Positions 43,847 to 52,251 are shown, numbered from the stretch's first letter. The stretch is DNA of 64,000 bases from Chryseobacterium sp. Bi04 (GCF_918698085.1 NZ_CAKKLP010000001.1:434001-498000); one strand, 5' to 3'. Numbers and translations are program-made. The notes: a model not told the origin generated them from the sequence alone.

Positions 43847-43908
43847 TTGCTAGTTGCTAGTTGCTAGTTGCTAGTTGCTAGTTGCTAGTTGCTAGTTGCT
43901 AGTTGCTG
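43847..43908. repeat. 7-bp tandem repeat (TTGCTAG), about 8.7 units
   Basis: Eight full units of TTGCTAG, then a partial TTGCTG, fill the gap between the degraded four-helix-bundle gene and the start of the gene at 43439. A 7-bp unit is out of frame with codons and can change in length by slippage. The array contains AGTTGCTAGTTGC, which is the inverted counterpart of the sequence at 44318-44330 on the other flank of the pseudogene. Confidence 0.93.
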
Positions 43909-43917
43909 ATTATGTAG

Positions 43918-44284
43918 TTATGTTCGCCAGCTTAGCCGGACGTATTTTATAAAGTTGTTAATTTTTCCTCCTAAGAGTTTGTATTGCTCGGCTTTTTCTT
44001 TAAAGCCTGTACTTAATTCCGGGTAAAGCCTTATTATTTTTGATAGATGGCATACTGTTTCATCACAGCTGGCTTGAGAGTAGGTAAGAAATCTTGATAA
44101 AGTCTCCTTTGTAATTATTTCTTCCATATCCTTCAGCAATATTGGTCACAACAGAATCTGCGGGCCGTCTTAGCTGGCTGCCCAGCTCATATATCTCATA
44201 TTTTGGTAATATAAGAGAAAGCTGGTGTGTTTCAATAAACAACTCAAAAGCAATATTATAAATATCAAGTTTTTCGTAGCTCAT
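43918..44284 (-). pseudogene. Four-helix-bundle (23S rRNA IVP) protein gene, frameshifted
   Basis: Two overlapping frames together make one four-helix-bundle protein. The first (from 44284) has [42 protein letters not shown] and ends in [10 protein letters not shown]. The second continues with [19 protein letters not shown] to SWRT at 43918. Removing one base near 44092 joins them as [15 protein letters not shown], the usual family sequence. The family is also found in 23S rRNA intervening sequences. A single-base change has broken it unless the reading slips; nothing here suggests a programmed site. It is flanked by inverted AGTTGCTAGTTGC-like sequences, as if it had been inserted. Confidence 0.87.
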
Positions 44285-44317
44285 TAATAACTTTTTAACA
44301 GTTAAAACTAATACCTG

Positions 44318-44330
44318 GCAACTATCAACT
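44318..44330. repeat. Inverted counterpart of the tandem-repeat unit
   Basis: GCAACTATCAACT is the reverse complement, with one mismatch, of AGTTGCTAGTTGC in the array at 43847-43908. The two flank the frameshifted four-helix-bundle gene as imperfect inverted ends. Confidence 0.6.
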
Positions 44331-44332
44331 GG

Positions 44333-45736
44333 TTATGCAAAAAACAAATAAGCTAGAGCAATAGACGTAATAATACCCACAAGATCGGCGAGAAGCATGG
44401 CAATTACCGTGTATCTCGTGTTCTTTACCGCTACGGCGCCAAAATAAACGGCGATTACGTAGAATGTGGTATCAGAGCTTCCCTGCAGAACGGCAGCAAG
44501 CTGTCCCTGGAAGCTGTCGGGTCCAAAAGTACTCATGGTATCCACCATCATTCCTCTTGCTCCGGAACCGGATAGAGGTTTGATGAGTGCTGTTGGAAGT
44601 CCATCAACAAATCGGGGATCAAGGCTGGCAACGTTGGCAACCCATTTCATTCCGTCGATGATTACATCAAAAACACCGGAAGTTCTTAATAACGAGATGG
44701 CAATTAACATTCCCACTAAATAAGGGATAATCTTTACACAGGTGGTAAAACCTTCTTTTGCTCCTTCAATAAAAGCATCAAAAACATTGATTTTCTTATA
44801 AACGGCACCCAGTACAATAGCCAGGAATATAAAGAGAATCAGTCCGTTGCTCAATACTTTGCTGAAATCGTCCAGTTCATCCTTGCTTAGCTGTACGAGA
44901 TAAACTACCAGTAAAGCAATCACTGCAGAAATTCCTCCTACATAGGCAATAACTACCGGCCGAAGCAGATTGATCTTCTGATATAAAGAAACGATAATCA
45001 TGGCGGCCAATGTTGCTGCAAAAGTAGCAATCATACAGGGAAGAAAGATATCAGTAGGTGTTTTTGAGCCCATTGATGCCCTGATAGCGATAATGGATAC
45101 GGGAATCAGGGTCATTCCTCCGGCATGAAGGCAGAGAAACATGATCTGAGAGTTGCTGGCAGTATCTTTATTGGGATTTAAGCTTTGCAAACTTTCCATG
45201 GCTTTTAACCCAAAAGGCGTTGCCGCATTATCAAGTCCCAAAAGATTGGCACTGAAATTCATCAGCATATGTCCGAAAGCGGGATGATTTTTAGGAATAT
45301 CGGGAAAGAGCTTTGAGAAAAAAGGTTGAATGAAACGGCTCAGAAGATTAATTCCTCCTGCTTTTTCAGCAATGCTCATGAACCCCATGAAAAGGGTCAT
45401 GATACCAATAAGGCCAATACATATTTTTACGGCTGTTTCCGAAGTTCCAATGACACCATCAGCTTCCTGAATACGGTAAACCTTTACATTCTGCGTTAAA
45501 GAGTCTGTCTTATAGTGAATTCTGCTGTCTGCAAAATCATTTTTCTTCATCAGGCTGTCTCTGACAATGGGAGTGAGGGCGCTCATCTGCTGTGATGCAA
45601 TTTGAACTGTATCTCCACCTTTCCCTACCACCATATCATTGAAAATGGTTTTGTAGTGACTTGATGAAATGTATTTTATACTTGCAATGGCTATGGCGAT
45701 GATAATAAAAGCCGACCAAATTCTGCTGAGAACCAT
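44333..45736 (-). CDS. Fused SpmA/SpmB-type nucleoside-recognition transporter
   Basis: A 467-residue membrane protein with about 10 hydrophobic segments and two Gate (nucleoside recognition) domains. The first, about 85-220, has GLIGIMTLFMGFMSIAEKAGG and LMNFSANLLGLDNAATPFGLKAME; the second, about 320-460, has CVKIIPYLVGMLIAISLLRTSG and GSGARGMMVDTM. In Bacillus these halves are separate spore maturation proteins, SpmA and SpmB; the fused form is usual in Bacteroidota. The substrate is unknown. The 339 bp upstream (45737-46075) hold an intergenic repeat and no gene. Confidence 0.88.
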   Translation of the reverse strand: MVLSRIWSAFIIIAIAIASIKYISSSHYKTIFNDMVVGKGGDTVQIASQQMSALTPIVRDSLMKKNDFADSRIHYKTDSLTQNVKVYRIQEADGVIGTSETAVKICIGLIGIMTLFMGFMSIAEKAGGINLLSRFIQPFFSKLFPDIPKNHPAFGHMLMNFSANLLGLDNAATPFGLKAMESLQSLNPNKDTASNSQIMFLCLHAGGMTLIPVSIIAIRASMGSKTPTDIFLPCMIATFAATLAAMIIVSLYQKINLLRPVVIAYVGGISAVIALLVVYLVQLSKDELDDFSKVLSNGLILFIFLAIVLGAVYKKINVFDAFIEGAKEGFTTCVKIIPYLVGMLIAISLLRTSGVFDVIIDGMKWVANVASLDPRFVDGLPTALIKPLSGSGARGMMVDTMSTFGPDSFQGQLAAVLQGSSDTTFYVIAVYFGAVAVKNTRYTVIAMLLADLVGIITSIALAYLFFA

Positions 45737-45895
45737 CCGATTTAATTAATTGTTTAAACTTATCAAAAATACTTTAAACCACAAAGGGGATAAAAGAATT
45801 AAACACTTTAGTTTCTGTAAAATAAATATCATGCAGCTGAGAAAAGTCCTTAATCTTTAAAAATCTTTGATTTCCACCTTTTGTATGCTGATTTA

Positions 45896-46066
45896 TTTTA
45901 ACGCTATGTTCGCCAAGATTTTATTGGGAAGTAAAAATTACGATCGCAGCGGAGTTAGCACTTAGCAGAGTTCATAAGTTAGAGATCCTTGCTGAGCGAA
46001 GTGCCTTTGCGACCGAAAATATGCATAAGGATTTATCATCCCTTTGCGTATTCTCTGCGTTTAAAA
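45896..46066. repeat. Dispersed intergenic repeat, copy A
   Basis: About 170 bp starting TTTTAACGCTATGTTCGCCAA, with a middle GCACTT...AAGTGC hairpin and a CTTTGCGAC / CTCTGCGTTT end. It matches the order and wording of the copy at 54474-54632. It occupies most of the gene-free stretch 45737-46075; the first 160 bp of that stretch show nothing I recognise. Confidence 0.65.
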
Positions 46067-46075
46067 CAAAAAATA

Positions 46076-46585
46076 TTACTCTTCAAGATAAACCAGATGA
46101 CCTTCAAAATCATCATCCAGATTTTTCAGTACTTTGGCATCGTCCATTTTTTTTACCAACCCATCAATGAAGAAACTTTTTTCAAAGAACTGACGGTGAA
46201 TACCAGGCAGGAGCTCCATGAAATAATCCATTCCGATTTTGTTATTATGAAGGTCCATTTTGGTTTCCAAAGGTTTATTGGGAAACAGTTCTTCATGCAT
46301 ATCCGTCATTCTTTTGCAAAAATCCAGTGCTTTTTTAGGGGAAGAAACCTTACAGCAGTATGAGGTGATGAAACAAGACCATAATGCATGCCTGAAGGCA
46401 TTTCCTATGCCATTATTAGAGGCTGTTTCAGGGAATTTCTTCTGTGCAATGGCGAAAGCCTGAACGGTAGCATGAAAGCTTAATATGGCAAAAAGAGGAT
46501 GGGGGAGAACAAGCGATAAAAGACGCATAATCTTTTTAAAGCTCATACTCCGGATGGTATCAAAAATTATTTTAAAAGTCCTCAT
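46076..46585 (-). CDS. DUF6973-like protein
   Basis: A 169-residue protein with one hydrophobic segment near residues 22-42 and the DUF6973 pattern: GIGNAFRHALWSCFITS (about 59-75), a KRMTDMHEELFP helix and MDLHNNKIGMDYF (about 109-121), whose His and Asp residues could bind metal. The function of the family is not known. Its start follows the accD terminator by only a few bases, so it has its own promoter or depends on read-through. Confidence 0.8.
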   Translation of the reverse strand: MRTFKIIFDTIRSMSFKKIMRLLSLVLPHPLFAILSFHATVQAFAIAQKKFPETASNNGIGNAFRHALWSCFITSYCCKVSSPKKALDFCKRMTDMHEELFPNKPLETKMDLHNNKIGMDYFMELLPGIHRQFFEKSFFIDGLVKKMDDAKVLKNLDDDFEGHLVYLEE

Positions 46586-46618
46586 AAATAAAAATCTCTC
46601 CCCAATTAGAGAGAGATT
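46586..46618 (-). terminator. Terminator of accD
   Basis: On the minus strand, AATCTCTC and GAGAGATT pair around a 10-nt loop, followed by TTTTATTT. It lies 21 bp after the accD stop and ends at the start of the gene at 46585. Confidence 0.82.
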
Positions 46619-46639
46619 GTATTGTTTAGATTAAAGATA

Positions 46640-47494
46640 CTATGCTTTTACCGCTAAAAAATTAACTGTTTTAGCTACAGTATCCTGAATTTCAGTTCTT
46701 TTTACAATAAAGTCTACAAATCCTTTTTCCTGTAAGAATTCTGATGTCTGGAATCCTTCCGGTAAATCTCTTCCGATCGTTTCACGGATAACTCTTGGTC
46801 CCGCAAACCCGATAAGAGCTCCCGGTTCAGCCATGATGATATCAGCCGTCATAGCGAAAGAAGCTGTAATTCCACCAAAAGTAGGATCACAAAGGTAGGC
46901 GATATATAAAAGCCCCGCTTCTGAAAGCTGAGCTAGTTTAGCCTGAACCTTAGCCAGCTGCATCAAAGAATAAGTAGCTTCCTGCATTCTTGCTCCTCCA
47001 GACTGACAGATGATCATATAAGGAAGTTTGTGCTGAATACAGTAATCTACTGCTCTTCTGATTTTTTCACCCATTACAGAACCTAAAGATCCTCCTATGA
47101 AAGCAAAATCCATACAAGAAACCACCATTTCAGTTCCTTTTACAGTACCTACAGCATTTCTGATGGAATCTGTAAGTTTTGTTTTAGCTTTTACTTCTTT
47201 TAAACGGTCTTTATACGGCTTTGTATCTTTGAAGTTTAAGATATCAATACTTTCAACATTAGCATCCAGTTCGGTAAATTTACCTCCGTCAAAAAGGATG
47301 TCAAAAAATTCTGCACTTCCTATTCTCACATGAAATCCGTCTTCAGGAGAAACATAGTTATTTCTCTTTAGTTCATCGTGTTCCACAACTTTTCCAGATG
47401 GAGTCTGATGCCAAAGGCCTTTTGGAACATCCTTTTTTTCATCAGTAGAAGTGGTAATGTTTTTTGCTTTTCTTTTAAACCAGTCGAATGCCAT
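46640..47494 (-). CDS. accD: Acetyl-CoA carboxylase carboxyltransferase beta subunit, without zinc-ribbon cysteines
   Basis: A 284-residue subunit that transfers the carboxyl group from biotin to acetyl-CoA in fatty-acid synthesis. It has [22 protein letters not shown] (about 127-148), [16 protein letters not shown] (about 164-179), [10 protein letters not shown] and [12 protein letters not shown]. At the N-terminus, [19 protein letters not shown] and [14 protein letters not shown] align with the E. coli zinc ribbon, but all four cysteines are replaced (TPSG, SPED). The fold may persist without metal. It lies downstream of fbaA with a 96-bp gap. Confidence 0.95.
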   Translation of the reverse strand: MAFDWFKRKAKNITTSTDEKKDVPKGLWHQTPSGKVVEHDELKRNNYVSPEDGFHVRIGSAEFFDILFDGGKFTELDANVESIDILNFKDTKPYKDRLKEVKAKTKLTDSIRNAVGTVKGTEMVVSCMDFAFIGGSLGSVMGEKIRRAVDYCIQHKLPYMIICQSGGARMQEATYSLMQLAKVQAKLAQLSEAGLLYIAYLCDPTFGGITASFAMTADIIMAEPGALIGFAGPRVIRETIGRDLPEGFQTSEFLQEKGFVDFIVKRTEIQDTVAKTVNFLAVKA

Positions 47495-47590
47495 TTTTTA
47501 TTTGTATTAATGTACGATGTATCATGCAAAATGTATAAAAACAGAGTGTTATGATTACCCTGTACTTTATACATTTTACTTTTTACAAAT

Positions 47591-48661
47591 TTATTTTAAA
47601 GTATTTACGTTATTTAAATCTTCAAATGCTTTCACCAATCTTGTAGAGAATGTATCCTCACCTTTTCTTACCCAAACTCTTGGGTCGTAGAATTTTTTGT
47701 TAGGTTTTTCCTCTCCTTCAGGGTTTCCGATTTGAGCTCTTAAATAATCAATATTGTTTACCATATAATCTCTTACTCCTTCTGTATATGCAAACTGAAG
47801 GTCAGTATCGATATTCATTTTGATGACTCCATAGTCGATAGCTTCTCTGATTTCTTCTAAGGTAGATCCTGAGCCTCCGTGGAATACAAAGTTGATCGGC
47901 TTGGCAGCAGTTCCGAACTTTTCCTGAACATATTTCTGAGAATTGTCAAGGATTTTTGGAGTAAGAACTACGTTTCCTGGCTTGTAAACTCCGTGTACAT
48001 TACCAAATGCAGCTGCAATAGTAAAGTTGTCAGAAATAGCTTTTAGTTTTTCATACGTATAGGCTACATCTTCCGGTTGAGTATATAATTTAGAATTATC
48101 AACGTCTGAATTGTCAACACCGTCTTCTTCTCCTCCTGTAACTCCTATTTCTACTTCAAGCGTCATTTTAAGTTTAGCCATTCTTTCGAAATATTCAGCT
48201 GAGATGTGAAGATTTTCTTCCAAAGATTCTTCAGAAAGGTCCAGCATGTGAGAAGAGTAAAGAGATTTTCCTGTCTGCTTGAAGAATTCTTCGTTAGCAT
48301 CCATTAATCCGTCGATCCAAGGAAGTAATTTCTTAGCACAGTGGTCTGTGTGTAAAATTACCGTTGCTCCGTAAGCTTCTGCCAGCGTATGGATATGTTT
48401 TGCTCCTGCGATAGCTCCTAAGATGGCAGACTTTTGTCCGTCATTACTTAATCCTTTTCCTGCATTGAAAGCAGCTCCGCCATTTGAAAACTGGATAATT
48501 ACAGGAGCATTTAATTTTGCTGCTGTTTCCATAGTAGCGTTTACGTTGCTTGATCCAATTACATTGACTGCAGGTAATGCAAATTTGTTTTCTTTAGCAT
48601 ACTGAAAAATATCAGTAACTAACTGACCTGTGGCAACTCCTGCCGGAAAAATTCTGCTCAT
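47591..48661 (-). CDS. fbaA: Class II fructose-1,6-bisphosphate aldolase
   Basis: A 356-residue zinc aldolase of glycolysis and gluconeogenesis. It has ILHTDHCAKKLLPW with the catalytic Asp and a zinc-binding His (about 106-119), EVEIGVTGGEEDGVDN (about 171-186), AFGNVHGVYKPG with another His and FVFHGGSGSTLEEI (about 261-274) with the third. The sequence belongs to the class IIA group (E. coli FbaA type). The upstream DNA shows TACCTTTA, one base off the TAnnTTTG box. Confidence 0.95.
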   Translation of the reverse strand: MSRIFPAGVATGQLVTDIFQYAKENKFALPAVNVIGSSNVNATMETAAKLNAPVIIQFSNGGAAFNAGKGLSNDGQKSAILGAIAGAKHIHTLAEAYGATVILHTDHCAKKLLPWIDGLMDANEEFFKQTGKSLYSSHMLDLSEESLEENLHISAEYFERMAKLKMTLEVEIGVTGGEEDGVDNSDVDNSKLYTQPEDVAYTYEKLKAISDNFTIAAAFGNVHGVYKPGNVVLTPKILDNSQKYVQEKFGTAAKPINFVFHGGSGSTLEEIREAIDYGVIKMNIDTDLQFAYTEGVRDYMVNNIDYLRAQIGNPEGEEKPNKKFYDPRVWVRKGEDTFSTRLVKAFEDLNNVNTLK

Positions 48662-48730
48662 GTTTTACTTTTTATTATAAATTTATTAGGTGTTTTTATT
48701 CCTGTAAAGGTAATCATTTTTAGGAAATGA

Positions 48731-49597
48731 CTAATTTCTTTTGTCTCTTCCCCAAAGTAGCTTCTGGCGAATGGTTTCGTAGAAACTTAAATTATTCGGC
48801 TGTACCAGAAGAAGCTGAAAACTTGCCTTCCTGATGATGATTTCCTTATCTGTTTCAATGTGTATCAACCTGGAATCTAAGGAAAGAGAATACTGTGGTA
48901 CACGGCTTTCCACTTTGAATTTTATTTCCACTTTATCATTCACTACTAAGGGTCTCACATTCAGGTTGTGAGGAGCAATTGGGGTAATGACAAAGTTTTC
49001 ATTATTGGGAGAGATTATAGGGCCTCCGCAGCTTAATGAATAGGCAGTAGAGCCGGTGGGTGTTGAAATAATCACGCCATCTCCCCAAAATACATTCAGA
49101 AATTCATTATTGATGAATGAATCTACAGTAATCATTGATGTTGTTTCCTTTCTGGAAACGGTAACGTCATTGAGTGCATAAGGGAAAGAGTCTTTCAGCT
49201 TTGGAGAAACCACTTCTATCACAGAACGGCGGCTTGTTTTTACATCTCCTTTTAAGATAGAATCTAATTCTTTGAATGCTTCTTCTTTGGTGAAAAAAGC
49301 TAAAAATCCCAGTCTTCCGGTATTGACTCCTACGACAGGGATCTCAAGATCTTCGATAAAGGTTAAAGAATTAACAATGGTTCCGTCTCCACCAAAAGTG
49401 AAGAAAAGATCCACTTCTTTATCCACAAGATCCTGCTTATTGTTAAAAGTTTCGAAAATTTTCGAAAATTGAAGCGCTTCAGCCATTTCATCATACAGAA
49501 CGGATTTTACACCTCTGCTTTCAAGCTCAGAGATAAACTTGCTTAAGTATAAAAAAGTATCAAGATCTTTTTTCTGAGAATATATAGCTGCCTTCAT
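48731..49597 (-). CDS. nadK: NAD kinase
   Basis: A 288-residue ATP-dependent kinase that makes NADP. It has FFTFGGDGTIVNSL (GGDG about 69-72, with the catalytic Asp), GVNTGRLGFLAFF, ALNDVTVSR, and GDGVIISTPTGSTAYSLSCGGPI (about 171-193). The length is normal. It overlaps nothing: one base separates it from the CBS-domain gene upstream on the same strand, so the two are co-transcribed. Confidence 0.96.
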   Translation of the reverse strand: MKAAIYSQKKDLDTFLYLSKFISELESRGVKSVLYDEMAEALQFSKIFETFNNKQDLVDKEVDLFFTFGGDGTIVNSLTFIEDLEIPVVGVNTGRLGFLAFFTKEEAFKELDSILKGDVKTSRRSVIEVVSPKLKDSFPYALNDVTVSRKETTSMITVDSFINNEFLNVFWGDGVIISTPTGSTAYSLSCGGPIISPNNENFVITPIAPHNLNVRPLVVNDKVEIKFKVESRVPQYSLSLDSRLIHIETDKEIIIRKASFQLLLVQPNNLSFYETIRQKLLWGRDKRN

Positions 49598-49598
49598 G

Positions 49599-50252
49599 TT
49601 ATATTTCTATAAATTTTTGAAAAAAACCAAATCGGTCTTTAAACAGATCGGATTTCTCATCAGAATAATATTTCTCAACAATTCTGTAATCATACCGGTC
49701 AAAAGTAGAATCTATCGAGGCCAGGTTTTCATTACTGATCTTTATGGTGATGTGAATGACCTCATCAGACATAAAGCTTATAAATCCGCCATAAAATTTT
49801 GAGTTATTGCTTTCAATAATATTGGCGATCTCGGTCATTGAATATTTTCTGGCAGGAGTTTCTATGGTAAGAATAGCTCCGGTTTCTGAAAATAACGGAT
49901 ATCGGGAAAGGTCCTGAAAAACATCTTCACAGGTAATATACCCTAAATATTTTTCATTCTTATTGATTACAGGGATCACATTAGAGCTGAATGTATAAAA
50001 CAGCCGGATGCTATCCATAACATTGCTGTCTTCCAGAATGGCAAACCGCTCAAGCTGGTGTTCAAGATCCTTCAGCGTGCCTCCATCTTCCTCATAAAGG
50101 AAGTCTTTGGCGATGGCCCCATAAAAATGGTGGGATTTTTTAATGAAAATATGGGAATATCCAAAGTCTTCCAACATATTCCTTGCTGACTCTATTGAGT
50201 CAGATAAGCTAAAACACGGAAAGTCTTTTGAGATATAGTCCTTGATAAACAT
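49599..50252 (-). CDS. CBS-domain protein with ACT-like C-terminus
   Basis: A 217-residue protein. Two CBS motifs span about 1-125 (with SDSIESARNMLEDFGYSHIF and YFTFSSNVIPVINKNEKYLGY, read as positions about 17-36 and 87-107), and the last 80 residues look like an ACT-type ligand-binding domain (AILTIETPARKYSMTEIANI). CBS domains sense adenine nucleotides or SAM. It comes one base before nadK, and a link to nucleotide level is attractive but unproven. Confidence 0.87.
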   Translation of the reverse strand: MFIKDYISKDFPCFSLSDSIESARNMLEDFGYSHIFIKKSHHFYGAIAKDFLYEEDGGTLKDLEHQLERFAILEDSNVMDSIRLFYTFSSNVIPVINKNEKYLGYITCEDVFQDLSRYPLFSETGAILTIETPARKYSMTEIANIIESNNSKFYGGFISFMSDEVIHITIKISNENLASIDSTFDRYDYRIVEKYYSDEKSDLFKDRFGFFQKFIEI

Positions 50253-50337
50253 TGTGCTAATTTATAAAAAATTAAATGAATCTTTTTCTGAAAACGCGAC
50301 TTTTTTTGTGATCAGTCAAAAAAAATGACCTCAAAAT

Positions 50338-50367
50338 TTGTTCGTGCCGAAAAAAAAAGTACCTTTG
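50338..50367 (+). promoter_or_regulatory. Orphan promoter facing a gene-free stretch
   Basis: TTG (50338-50340), a 19-bp spacer and TACCTTTG (50360-50367) match the Bacteroidota promoter exactly. On this strand no gene follows until 51652; a terminator-like hairpin comes 37 bp further on. Confidence 0.7.
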
Positions 50368-50371
50368 TCGC

Positions 50372-50443
50372 CTTTCATTTTTACTTTTTATTAGATTTAT
50401 TTCAAACTGCACTGTCTATTAATGACATATGCAGTTTTTTTAT
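50372..50443 (+). ncRNA. Candidate short RNA between orphan promoter and terminator
   Basis: The expected transcript runs from about 50372 to the T-run at 50437-50443, about 70 nt. Its 3' half is a strong hairpin: AAACTGCA (50404-50411) with TGCAGTTT (50430-50437), and TGTC with GACA inside, then a run of Ts. No start codon gives a useful frame. It could be a small RNA. It ends at the 3' tail of the minus-strand methyltransferase gene, so an antisense role is also possible. No known RNA family is recognised. Confidence 0.45.
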
Positions 50444-50970
50444 TTTAGGGCTTTTGCAAATTCCCACATGACAATTCCCCCACATACACTTACATTAAGA
50501 GAGTGTTTTGTACCAAGCTGTGGAATTTCCAGAAAAACATCAATATTGGGTAATGCCTCATCACTTATTCCTTCTACTTCATTTCCTAAAATAAGGGCGT
50601 ATTTTTTTGACCGGTCAATGGTAAAGTCTGTAATGATCTGACTGTTGGTAGTCTGTTCAATCCCTATAATTTCGTAATCTCTGCTTTTCAAATCAGCAAT
50701 AGTGATATTAATATCCTTTTCATGTGCCCAGTCTACACTTTCTGTAGCTCCTAATGCCGCTTTATGGATCTCACGATGGGGTGGCTGAGGAGTGATTCCA
50801 CAAAGAATTATTTTTTCAATCAGAAAAGCATCTGCTGTTCTGAAGGTTGCTCCTACATTATGCATGCTTCTGAGATTATCTAAAATGATAACCAATGGAA
50901 TCTTTTCTACTTTTTTAAATGTTTCAACATCTATTCTGTTAAGCTCTTCCAGCTTTAGTTTCTGTACCAA
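50440..50970 (-). CDS. TrmH/SpoU-family RNA ribose methyltransferase
   Basis: A 176-residue SPOUT methyltransferase. It has the three class motifs: ILDNLRSMHNVGATFRTADA (about 29-48), ALILGNEVEGISDEAL (about 125-140) and IPQLGTKHSLNVSVCGGIVM (about 149-168), which form the trefoil knot that binds SAM. It probably 2'-O-methylates a tRNA or rRNA nucleotide; the target cannot be read. It follows a YwqK gene on the opposite side: the start lies 5 bp from that gene's stop and the two may share a transcript. Confidence 0.91.
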   Translation of the reverse strand: MVQKLKLEELNRIDVETFKKVEKIPLVIILDNLRSMHNVGATFRTADAFLIEKIILCGITPQPPHREIHKAALGATESVDWAHEKDINITIADLKSRDYEIIGIEQTTNSQIITDFTIDRSKKYALILGNEVEGISDEALPNIDVFLEIPQLGTKHSLNVSVCGGIVMWEFAKALK

Positions 50971-50975
50971 TTGTA

Positions 50976-51596
50976 TTATTTTGTTGAGATTAATTTTCCG
51001 TCTCTGTAGACCTCTGTTTTTTCAATGCTTCCGTCTTCCCGGTAATAAATTCTGTTGCCATTGCGTTTATCATTGACTAATTCCGTTTCCCGTTCTAGTT
51101 TTCCGGAGGGATAATACGTTTTCCATTTCCCTTCAGCCAGTCCTTTTTCATGTTGCCCCACCTGTTTTATCGTTTTTCCGTCTTCGTGATAAAGGGTGCT
51201 CGCCCCATCCAGTTTCCCGAATTTATAATTGGAAACCTCATTTATTTTCCCATTGGGAAAGTAGAATGTAGCGGTAGAACTATCATCATAGATATTTTTT
51301 TCGCCGTTTCTGTAATATTCTTTAGAGGTAAGAATGCCATTTTTGTCGTAATACTCCCAGGTTTTATATTTATATCCTTTTTTATTTTCTCCCTTGGCCT
51401 TTACTTTACCATTGTCGTGGTAATAAACAGCGTCACCATCTATCTTTCCCTTTTTCCATTCTACCACATTTTTTACCTGTCCATTTTCGTAAAATTCTTT
51501 ACAGCTTCCTTCCTGTAATCCGTCTTTATAGCCGCAGGGTTTCTGAGCTGAAAGAGCAGCAGATGCGGAGAAAAGTAATATAAAAAAGTATTTCAT
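50976..51596 (-). CDS. Secreted YwqK-like protein with MORN_2 repeats
   Basis: A 206-residue exported protein with a signal peptide (about 1-17, ending LSAQ). About seven repeats follow of the form G-(x)-W-(x)-Y-(Y/H)-x-N-G-(K/Q), for example VYYHDNGKVKAKGENKKG and TWEYYDKNGILTSKEYYRNG. This is the MORN_2 pattern of YwqK-type proteins, annotated in databases as toxin-antitoxin YwqK antitoxins. There is no toxin gene next to it, so I do not claim that role. A cell-surface function is likelier. Confidence 0.88.
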   Translation of the reverse strand: MKYFFILLFSASAALSAQKPCGYKDGLQEGSCKEFYENGQVKNVVEWKKGKIDGDAVYYHDNGKVKAKGENKKGYKYKTWEYYDKNGILTSKEYYRNGEKNIYDDSSTATFYFPNGKINEVSNYKFGKLDGASTLYHEDGKTIKQVGQHEKGLAEGKWKTYYPSGKLERETELVNDKRNGNRIYYREDGSIEKTEVYRDGKLISTK

Positions 51597-51628
51597 AGCT
51601 ATTTTTATTTCAAAAATACTAAAATACT

Positions 51629-51636
51629 TATATTTG
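51629..51636 (+). promoter_or_regulatory. Probable -7 box of the gene at 51652
   Basis: TATATTTG, 15 bp before the ATG. It lies across the alternative TTG start, which decides for the ATG. No TTG at the usual upstream distance. Confidence 0.5.
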
Positions 51637-51651
51637 GTTCAAAAATATACT

Positions 51652-52251
51652 ATGAAAAAATTACTTACTTTATTCATATTGATGCTGGGCTTTATTTATT
51701 TGCACGCTCAGAATACGTATTATCCCCAAGCTTTTTTTGATAAAAAACTTGCCAGAGATATGTTGGCATTTGGAAATTCTACCATTGAAGGAGTAGCTTC
51801 TACAAAGCAAAAAACGACGTTTGGCATTAAGCCCCTATTGGGAGAAAAGCATTATGCCAGACAAGGAACGGTGGTTATGCTTTTTCCGGTAACCCCTTAT
51901 TTTGAGGAGTTTTATAATATGAGAAAGAAGTATGAAAATAAAAAAACTACCGTTTATATGTCCGAAGATGCTTTTAAATACAGAGTAGAAGCATTAACAG
52001 ATGACCGGGGTAGATTTAAGTTTGAAAAACTGAAGCCAGGAAAGTATTATCTTGAAACAATTATCAATTTTACGGCAACGGCAAATTATCAGAAACAAAC
52101 AGGCACAACAGATACTTACAATGGTATGGGAGGCTATATGTATTCTACTCCTATATACAATACATTTTTCTACGGATATTCTGCGGCTAACCGGGAAAGT
52201 AAGTTTGTTGAAATTAAAGCAGACGGTGAACTTAAAGAAATCAGCCTTTAA
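51652..52251 (+). CDS. Secreted protein with a carboxypeptidase-regulatory-like segment
   Basis: The ATG at 51652 gives 199 residues; a TTG six codons upstream overlaps the -7 box. The signal peptide covers about 1-19 (ending YLHAQ). The middle part (about 65-140) reads like a beta-sandwich domain of the carboxypeptidase-regulatory type, with ALTDDRGRFKFEKLKPGKYYL as its signature (about 115-135). The C-terminal part is Tyr-rich (MGGYMYSTPIYNTFFYG). It is secreted or outer-membrane-facing; the role is unknown. Convergent with bestrophin. Confidence 0.78.
   Translation: MKKLLTLFILMLGFIYLHAQNTYYPQAFFDKKLARDMLAFGNSTIEGVASTKQKTTFGIKPLLGEKHYARQGTVVMLFPVTPYFEEFYNMRKKYENKKTTVYMSEDAFKYRVEALTDDRGRFKFEKLKPGKYYLETIINFTATANYQKQTGTTDTYNGMGGYMYSTPIYNTFFYGYSAANRESKFVEIKADGELKEISL

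Noticed and set aside
43847..43908. CRISPR-like array
   Set aside because: Units are only 7 bp, contiguous and without spacers, so this is a simple tandem repeat.
43918..44284. Programmed frameshift in the four-helix-bundle gene
   Set aside because: No slippery heptamer or downstream stem at the junction near 44092; a single-base mutation is simpler.
45989..46363. 124-residue plus-strand frame
   Set aside because: Overlaps the intergenic repeat and the DUF6973 gene on the other strand; no family features.
50976..51596. Toxin-antitoxin locus at the YwqK gene
   Set aside because: The protein is secreted and has no adjacent toxin; the neighbour is an RNA methyltransferase.
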